From Lantana camara (lineage: Eukaryota > Streptophyta > Magnoliopsida > Lamiales > Verbenaceae), in the NCBI GenBank assembly GCA_037501455.1, contig CM074863.1:7994001-8058000 (forward strand): a stretch of 64,000 nt of DNA, read 5' to 3'. Below, one piece after another: positions 57,127 to 64,000 of this stretch. The position numbers and the translations under genes were made by a program. The notes under the pieces were generated by a model. That model was not told where the DNA came from, made no database searches, and was given only the letters and a program-made list of their open reading frames with translations. How positions within the stretch are numbered: position 1 is the first letter of the stretch; each line of letters begins with the position of its first letter.

Positions 57127-57743
57127 TTAATTAGCTGGAGTAGTAGTGGAGATCTTATGGCCGTGACTCTCAATATCTTTGGTCAGGTTACGGCAGATGT
57201 CCAAAATAGGGTGTGGATCGGGAACATCCTCGTTCTTTTTCTCGTACTCCAACGTCCAAGTGACGACGTTGTCGTCGCCGTTGGTGTCCACATGAAAGGT
57301 CGCTTTGAAAGTGTTGAAGTGCTCCAGTAGATCTCCTTCGATCACCTTAAATGTCACCGACTTCTTCTCGTCATCCACATCTTCGATCACATCTTTAGCC
57401 ACACACTTTTTACCATCTATTCAATTTATTAATTTAGTGTCACATTAATTGCATATGCAAGCATGCACAGCAAGCGCTGTGTATGTGTTAAAGACGTAGT
57501 AAAGTAGGTAGTTTCATAATATGTATACGATTAATTATACGTAATCACGTACGTACCCTGGGCGTACTCCCAGTAAACGATTGAGCCAACAGTTCCCCAT
57601 TGGCCATCGTGAAGGTGACAAGCGTGAATGTTATCAGGAGTGATGCTTGGAATTTGATGGGGTCTATCTCTGAAAAGCTGGTGGAATAAATCTCCATGAT
57701 GTTTTATGTTGATCTTGGCAACCAGCTTCCCTGTTAGGGCCAT
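57127..57743 (-). CDS. Major latex protein-like, MLP6
   Basis: Exon 1 is 57557-57743 and exon 2 is 57127-57416; the phase-1 intron is about 140 bp and they join to 158 residues. Exon 1 reads MALTGKLVAKINIKHHGDLF and GQWGTVGSIVYWEYAQG; exon 2 reads CVAKDVIEDVDDEKKSVTFK, DNVVTWTLEYEKKNEDVPDP and the helix ending TTTPAN. It differs from MLP5 by few residues, is intact, has a short intron and keeps a TATA box, so it is the more likely active member of the pair. It shares the Bet v 1-type ligand cavity fold; the ligand is unknown. Confidence 0.93.
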
Positions 57744-57837
57744 GATATATATCTCTCAAGAATTAATATAATTTGAGTATTTTCTTCTAAATAGAAGGAA
57801 TAACGATGATGAGATATGATATGGTTTAGAAATGGAT

Positions 57838-57846
57838 GTTTATATA
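57838..57846 (-). promoter_or_regulatory. Candidate TATA box of MLP6
   Basis: CTATATAAAC on the minus strand, about 95 bp before the start codon. The corresponding segment is deleted upstream of MLP5. Confidence 0.55.
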
Positions 57847-57849
57847 GTA

Positions 57850-60416
57850 GATGGAATGCAGCCACTTCATAAACAAGAAGTCTAGAGGGATATCAATATA
57901 TCATTGACGATGCAAAATCTCAACTCTCAATTATTTTGCCTGCTATAGTTAAAGCATAGGTAGAAATTAGGTATGGATCGGATCCTCAAGATATGGATTT
58001 CATTATCTGTTCCCCGATCATTATAATATTTTAATTGTGCATTATTGAACGGCGGGGGAGTTGCCTTGGAAGAATGCACGTCTTCTATTGTATTTATCTA
58101 ATTATTAGAACAGCATAAGACTGTACGTGATTAGTGCGCTTGGCCGAATGGAGTGATGGATAATCTAGCCTAAACTTGATTCAATTAAATTAGTATAATG
58201 AGTTTAAATATTTTATACTTAAACAAGCCATTGATATAGAAAATTTAGTAAGAGTGACCTAAATCAAACAACACGTATCGATTTGGTTCTATACTACTTA
58301 TTTTCAAAGATATTTTGATTTAAATAATAATATACAAGGATTGGAAATTTAGTTTGGACTTTGGGGTGTCTAAAACTATTAGTAGGGAATTTGTAATTTG
58401 GTGAATCATTTTTTCTTTGCTGGAGCCTAAATGCTAAGTCCGTAAGCTGTATTATTAGGCCAAGCGAGGGCCATTTCAAAATATTTTTTAAAGAATTTCT
58501 CTCCTCTAATGGGGAAGCTCAAGAAAATATGTGAATTATTTGATCTCTATAATACAATTGATTCTTTTGGGAGTGACAAATTATAAAACAATTAGGTATT
58601 GAATTTGCCCTGCAGCGTTTTGCTGACCTGGTGCACTAGTTTTATTTATTAGGTATTGAATTTGCATGAATAAAAATAGTTGCATGATTGCATTACAGTA
58701 TTACAAGTTTACTTTATGCATATTGTTTTTCACTGTGTACTTTACGACTTATGGGGAAGATTACACAAGTCGAACTATTGTTTGATCAGCACCCAAAATC
58801 AAGAATAAATCCACAAAACAAGAACCTAAAACTATAATAATTTATATATGACGAACATCACTCCACAATCTCCACCACTGTCCACAACTTTACCATTACC
58901 TCCCGAGACGAAACCTGTTGCCATTCCCTCTTTGTTGCCCGTGGAGACCGTGACACCCCCATTTTTTTTTAAAAAATCGAAAGCAGATAATAATAATAAT
59001 AATAATAAATGCATTTTAGGAACCATTTCATCTCATGCATTCATAATATGTGTTATTTTGAATTGAATGTGTTTTATTTCTTTAGTTTCAAATATTCTCA
59101 TAATTTTATTATTTGACTTATTGTTTCCTACATGCATTTACTTGTGTTTCATGAAATTTATTTTATTTATGTGATATCATATGTTTATATTACAAGATAA
59201 AAATTTGAATAAAATTCTAAGTTTCTAACCATTGATTCCTTAGATTAGTGTAAGGTTATGATTCAATCTTATTTTATATATATCTTTTAGGATATAAATG
59301 TAATAATTAGAAAAGTTTTTCTCCATGTTCAATCCTAGCCCTTGATTTATTTTAACAAATGGAAGGCTTAGATTAAATCTTATAAAATAATTAATCCCCA
59401 CCTTCCGAGTTTCAAACAAATGTAGGGCTTAGATTAATTATAGCACATCTTTACCTTTCCTTTTGATTTTGAATTTTTGATGAATACAAAAGCAATTCAT
59501 TTTCATCTTGTTTGTTCAAAACCCATAGGGCTGGTTTACTTGGGCATAGGCATACAACTCCATTCAACTTATTTAAGATGGCAGTTAAATCGATTTACTT
59601 TTATGGTTTTGAAGCCCACACTAAACCGCCGAGCCTGTTCATCTGATCTCTTGTGGGTAGTGAAGGTAGCCCATCAAATTTTGAGGTTTTAGCTAAAACA
59701 TCCAAATTCAGGCCAAACATTTTACTCTTTTGTCCATCTCTTCCTTAAATTTACGTGTAATGCCACTGGGCAAAATCATCTGTTCAAGTTTTTTAGTTGA
59801 AAATTTTTGAACTCAAGGTTTTCCTGCAATTCGTGAAGAACGAAAATCTTTTGGAGGAAAGCAGTTAAAAATATAATGCCTATTGCCTGCTATAGAAGAT
59901 ATTATGAAACGGCACATAAAAATTCTTCCAAAAAGGTGCAATCCAAGCAATTTTAAAAACAACAACAAAGCCAAAAAAAACGAAAAAAATTATGATATGA
60001 AAATAAATTTCACCTCAGGAAAACTCTTCGAAATAAATTTCACCCTCAGGGAAACTCTTCGAAGCACCGCTGGTAGTATCGACTCTAAATCAACAGAGAT
60101 CTGGAAGGGATGAGGAGAATCGAAAATTCGGGAAGAGAGTTTCTTACTCAACAGAATTCTAAATTCTTAAAACTGACGAAGAAGAAAAAATGTGCAAAAG
60201 AATTAAAAAAAATATTGGTAAGGGCGGTATAGTCTTTTCCAGAAAAAGCATAGTTACAATATGGTGAAGTAAACAAAATTCCAAAGGCTAGTTAATTGAA
60301 AGAGGAGGATAAATATATTAAAGTAAACAATCATTTATTTAAACAAATCAATGTTTACTAGGATAAATAACTAGAACGGAAATCAATCTAAAATGTGAAG
60401 TAAACTAGCCCATACA
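57850..60416. other. Intergenic DNA, upstream of MLP6 then unique
   Basis: 57850-58090 and about 58840-58920 align with the MLP5 upstream region (35400-35640). Beyond this no duplicate is visible. A direct repeat AATAAATTTCACC(T)CAGG AAACTCTTCGAA occurs at about 60001 and 60032. No gene is recognised; 59477-59692 is an open frame without family features. Confidence 0.45.
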
Positions 60417-60757
60417 CTGTTGGGGTGTTCATTCGGTATTATTGCACCGGACCGAATCGAACCGAAATTTCAGTACACAATTTTGGAGAATCGAATATCA
60501 AACCGAACTTTAAGATTCGATTCAGTAAAAACCAAAATTATTTTGGTTCGATTCGATAAAAAAACCATTCTACCGAAATTTTATATAAAAAAAAACTGGA
60601 AAAAAATGAATATATATATATTATATCATATATATTATATTATATATAACCAAAATTCGATAAAAAAACCATTCTACCGAAATTTTATATAAAAAAAAAC
60701 TGGAAAAAAATGAATATATATATATTATATCATATATATTATATTATATATTAAAAG

Positions 60758-60808
<51 letters not shown>

Positions 60809-61061
60809 GGATAATAATCTCACTCTAATATGTATAAATATAATATGTAAATATATATATTTATATAATATTTTTATATATATAATTTCGGTATTTGGTA
60901 CGGTACAGTATATCGTATCGGAATATCGATATCGAAACGAATATCGAAATTTAAAAAAAAAAAAAACGAAATCGAGTACCAAACCGAAATTTTGATTCGG
61001 TAATCGGTACCGATCGATTTCGATCGGTTCTGTCGATTTTCTCGAATTGTGCATACCCTTA
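60417..61061. mobile_element. Small hAT-like element with imperfect 8-bp duplication
   Basis: Flanked by CCCATACA (60409-60416) and CCCATACG (61062-61069). Ends GGGGTGTTCATTCGGT and ATTGTGCATACCCTTA are imperfect inverted repeats of the kind seen in hAT MITEs. Subterminal regions repeat ACCGAA and TTCGGT. Inside lies a direct duplication of about 90 bp (around 60568-60650 and 60658-60750), then a (TA)n tract at about 60755-60802. Confidence 0.55.
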
Positions 61062-61812
61062 CCCATACGTGGGGTTGAGAGATTTGTGAAGAAACAAAAA
61101 AAAAAATCAAGAACTACAATTTTCTTGGTGGAAAAATTATAAGAAAATACTAAAGACATCACTTCTACAAAAGCTAATCATTTCTCATGGATTATAATTT
61201 GATTTTGTGATTTTTTTTTTTTATTAAATGTTTGAAATTTGTGTAAATAGGAAAAACTTTGTGTTCTTTGATTTTCTTGTACAAATAGTTGATGGGTATA
61301 ACTTTGTTAATTTTTAGTTAGTTTAAAATGTTCACTATGGGTCATTTTTCTTATTTTTCCAAAATATGTGAAAACTTAATTTTATTAATATGGGATTACA
61401 TGATTTATTATGAATCTTAATATATTTTTGGTGCAAAAATATGGATTTCAAGTCTAGAGTACAAATATGATTATTTCTTAAATTTTTGGAAAATTTGCAT
61501 AATAAGAGAATTTGTGATGAGGAGTTGATGTAGATAGTTTAGCTGGAAAGGTGTATTTACGTTTATATTACTAAGAATTTGGAAAAGTATATACATTATA
61601 TTTGCTGAAAGTGGGGCACAGAGGTATGTAAATTGTGTAGGCATGAATATTTTATGCAAAGTGAAATCTTTGCTAAAGGTTTGACAAATACTATAATCCC
61701 ATCATTTACTTGTTTGGTTCGATAGCAAAGTGTTTAAGAAATGAAAAGTTGGTCAAGGTTATTAGTGTGCAAGCATAAGTGATTGATTTGTTACCTATTG
61801 ATAAATGATTCT

Positions 61813-61836
61813 TTTTTTTTTTTTTTTGGTCAATAC
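61813..61836 (-). mobile_element. Oligo(T) micro-insertion with 14-bp target duplication
   Basis: 24 bp (T-run then GGTCAATAC) between copies of TGATAAATGATTCT (61799-61812 and 61837-61850). Confidence 0.75.
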
Positions 61837-61862
61837 TGATAAATGATTCTGTTATCTTTAGT

Positions 61863-61896
61863 TTTTTTTTTTTTTTTTTTTTTTGGGTGGAAGTTT
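61863..61896 (-). mobile_element. Oligo(T) micro-insertion with 13-bp target duplication
   Basis: 34 bp (T-run then GGGTGGAAGTTT) between copies of TGTTATCTTTAGT (61850-61862 and 61897-61909). It directly abuts the previous micro-insertion. Confidence 0.7.
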
Positions 61897-62033
61897 TGTT
61901 ATCTTTAGTATGTGAACAAATTAATTACATGTTAAGTTTGTTAATTTGCAGCTTTATAATCCGTAGCGATAATATATTATAATTGTAATTATATGATCGG
62001 GTAATGTTGGATAAATCTCCACTTGGGTATCAT

Positions 62034-62224
62034 ATTTTTACTTAACTCCCCAAGTGTTGTACAAATATGATATAATGCAGTATTTATATCCTATTATGTT
62101 GTCTAATTTTTTTTAACTCTCAAAACATGTTATATAAATTTCACATAATGTAGTACTAAAATGTTCTAATGCACTATTTATATCATATTATGTAGTATAA
62201 GTTTACGGGGAGTTAAGTAAAAAT
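62034..62224. repeat. Hairpin MITE-like element
   Basis: ATTTTTACTTAACTCCCC (62034-62051) and its exact complement (62207-62224) bracket AT-rich sequence. The GGGGAGTTAA core is shared with the foldback at 46362-46685, so they may be one family. Confidence 0.55.
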
Positions 62225-62959
62225 CTCTAAACTAATGGTGAGTTTTTTGAAACTGCCCCTTATATGATATATGAATGTAAGTAACTGAAAATTTATATAT
62301 TATTTACATTTCGTTATATAAGGAATAGTCTGACAATACCTGAGTACTCTAGTTTATTTAATCCTTGAAGCATGTCTTAAATTTGAGTGTATTTAAATTG
62401 GTTAATGAATTAGTTGAGTCTAAGTAATACTTAGTGCTTATACATGACTTGAATGGAAACTTGAGCTATCTTATGTATCGGGTAGAGTTGATAAGTTGGA
62501 TTACAGCACGACCGAGAGTTGTTCGAAACATATCCTATTTACTTTCATTCAGGTTCTAGGACATTAAAATCACAAGTTGGTGAAGAAAACCTAAAATTAT
62601 TTTGTTTTGGTTTATTTTCAAATTATATTTATAATATTATAAGATACTATAATATATATAAGCCTTCATAAGACCTTCATTTAGTGATTTTGTTTTCTTC
62701 CATCCATAATAATATACCAATTAGATATTTATTCTATACGCTTGCTCTTACTTTCAAGTCAAATGGTTTTCCAAAATGGTAAATTTTTCAAGTTCTGTCA
62801 TACGAGCTAATCATTAAGTTTCAGTTACTATTACTCTTGGGGACGCCTAAGAGAAGTTTGGGCCCAGGGTATTGCTTTCGACAGACTGATGTATCGGTTT
62901 ATTGCATGGATTTGTAGGGTAAATTTAGTTAAATTCAAGCAGTTTTAAGAACTTATAAC

Positions 62960-64000
62960 GTGATTTATGCTCCCTGTTAGGTACCTTTCACCTTGGAGTT
63001 GAAAAGACAAGATAAAAGCAAAACCATGCAATAAAGGGCGAAAAACGAGGAAGTCTAGGGGACACGCCCGTGTCCCCATGGAAGAGTGAACTGAGACACG
63101 CCCGTGTCTCAGTACAGAAGTGGACCTCGGATTCAGGATGGTGACACGCCCGTGTCACCAATGTAGAGCAAATTTTTGCACGCCCGTGTCTAGGTACAGA
63201 GAAGCCTGGAACTCCTGACACCCCCGTGTCATCAAGAAGAACAACTCCTGACACCCCCGTGTCAAGAAGAAATCGTGAATACGTTTTTTATATGTGACAC
63301 GGGCGTGTCACATTTTTAGGCAGGAACCTTGCACGCCCGTGTCACGGGGCGATTTAGGATTGTGGAATTCTATATATACACGGTTTTGAGGCGGAATTAA
63401 GGGAGCTTTTGGACGAATAGCTACCCAGAAGTTCAAGAAGACCTGAAGATAGAAGAACTTAGAAGAAATAGACTTGAAGATTCATTCCATTCACAAGACT
63501 TTATCAATTTGGTTTTATTTACTGCTTTCCGTTTAAACTAATTCCTCAAGTTTTGGTTTTCAATTCTAGTATAGTTAGTTTCTCGTTTAGATTCGTTTTT
63601 GGGATAAGTAGGCTAGAATTCAGAATTATTAATTCCGTTTTGATGTTTATGTTAGACATGAATAGTTTGAATGCATTTATTTTGATCTTAATGAGTTTTG
63701 AGCCAATTATGGGGAACTAATCTCCTAGGGTTAGGGGGTAAGGAGTATGCATCTAAGGTGTTTGAATTAATGCTTGAGTTAAGTTGTGTGATTCTTTGTT
63801 AGGAAAACGGTATTGAGTAGGTTGGGAATGGATTGGCCATCCATGAACATATTGTAAAATTATCCGACAATCGAGAGATTTAGGATAATTGAGAGTGTTT
63901 TCCAAAACTTAGACTTTAGGGTTTGAAGAAATTTAACCCTAATTTCTACAACAAGTATTTAGAATTCTATGCCAAGCCGCTAGGTTTTGAATACACTAAT
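62960..64000 (+). mobile_element. Probable LTR or leader of a retrotransposon, cut by the window end
   Basis: The region has a row of palindromes (63058-63344), then TATATATACACGG (about 63371), and a long leader-like sequence without a gene. Plant Gypsy LTRs often carry GACACGGGCGTGTC-type motifs upstream of their TATA box. The left edge is uncertain (TGTTAGGTACC at about 62976 is a candidate start); the right edge is outside the window. Confidence 0.45.
63058..63344. repeat. Eight palindromic GACACGCCCGTGTC-type motifs
   Basis: Copies start at about 63061, 63095, 63143, 63177, 63217, 63250, 63296 and 63330, that is 33-48 bp apart. Seven read GACACGCCCGTGTC or a close variant and one (63296) has the opposite centre, GACACGGGCGTGTC. 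In four copies the inverted arms extend to 9-11 bp, with different but mutually complementary flanks in each. Confidence 0.9.

Noticed and set aside
58120..58180. Possible tRNA gene (GCGCTTGGCCGAATGGAGTGATGG)
   Set aside because: The start resembles a D-arm, but no anticodon arm, T-arm with GTTCGAATC or acceptor pairing follows within 90 bp.
60803..61162. 119-residue minus-strand ORF
   Set aside because: It lies mostly in the small hAT-like element, is Phe/Ile/Tyr-rich through AT-rich repeats and shows no domain.
63058..63344. Regularly spaced short repeats that resemble a CRISPR array
   Set aside because: The repeats are only 14-22 bp, palindromic, vary in their flanks and are unevenly spaced; the context is plant nuclear DNA with plant genes and LTR features, and there are no cas genes.

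Overview
The window is nuclear DNA from a flowering plant, most likely a eudicot. It is AT-rich, its genes have GT-AG introns, and it carries plant families (major latex protein, CAR-type C2, DUF7054) among nested plant transposons. I cannot name the species. About ten host genes or gene remnants are visible; most of the rest is transposable-element DNA.

Layout. A DUF7054 gene (972-1479, +) and a C2-domain ABA-related gene (3169-3840, +) open the window. A major latex protein (MLP, Bet v 1 superfamily) cluster then runs on the minus strand: MLP1 (4283-4824), MLP3 remnant (9841-9897 plus 19485-19689), MLP2 (20302-20853), MLP4 pseudogene (31400-31953), MLP5 (33392-35322), MLP7 remnant (38230-38310 plus 44332-44402) and MLP6 (57127-57743). 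MLP1, 2, 5 and 6 have intact reading frames. The cluster grew by segmental duplication: C2 3' end + MLP1 was copied as 19690-30830, and a two-gene unit (MLP4 + MLP5, 31.4-38.3 kb) was copied as MLP7 + MLP6 (38.2-59.0 kb).

Transposon layers. A hAT-type element with an 8-bp target duplication (9898-19476) split MLP3 and was itself entered by a Tat-like Gypsy element (10380-18969) with nearly identical LTRs, a decayed interior and an antisense ORF. A CACTA element (21088-30422) sits upstream of MLP2 and holds a solo Gypsy LTR that in turn holds a solo Copia LTR. A second hAT-like element (35641-38063) carries gene-like DNA. A Copia element (38311-44331, minus strand) split MLP7; a LINE 3' end (44403-45662) cut off the MLP7 start codon. 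A Harbinger-like MITE (46078-46957) contains a foldback element. A rearranged second Tat-like element (47366-54311) keeps only integrase and the antisense ORF. A small hAT-like element (60417-61061), a hairpin MITE and an LTR-like region running off the right end (about 62960-64000) complete the set.

Most unusual signals: (1) eight copies of a palindromic GACACGCCCGTGTC-type motif at 63058-63344 whose flanking arms change in a compensatory way; (2) a perfect 15-bp inverted repeat joining the Copia LTR to the place where a primer-binding site should be, with no tRNA-type site visible; (3) at least seven tiny (15-35 bp) oligo(T)/(A) insertions, each between 10-18 bp target duplications, some confirmed by paralogous empty sites; (4) a 22-bp piece of reverse-transcriptase sequence patched into one Copia LTR. 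The duplications act as a built-in control: nearly every insertion has an unfilled sister copy in the same window.
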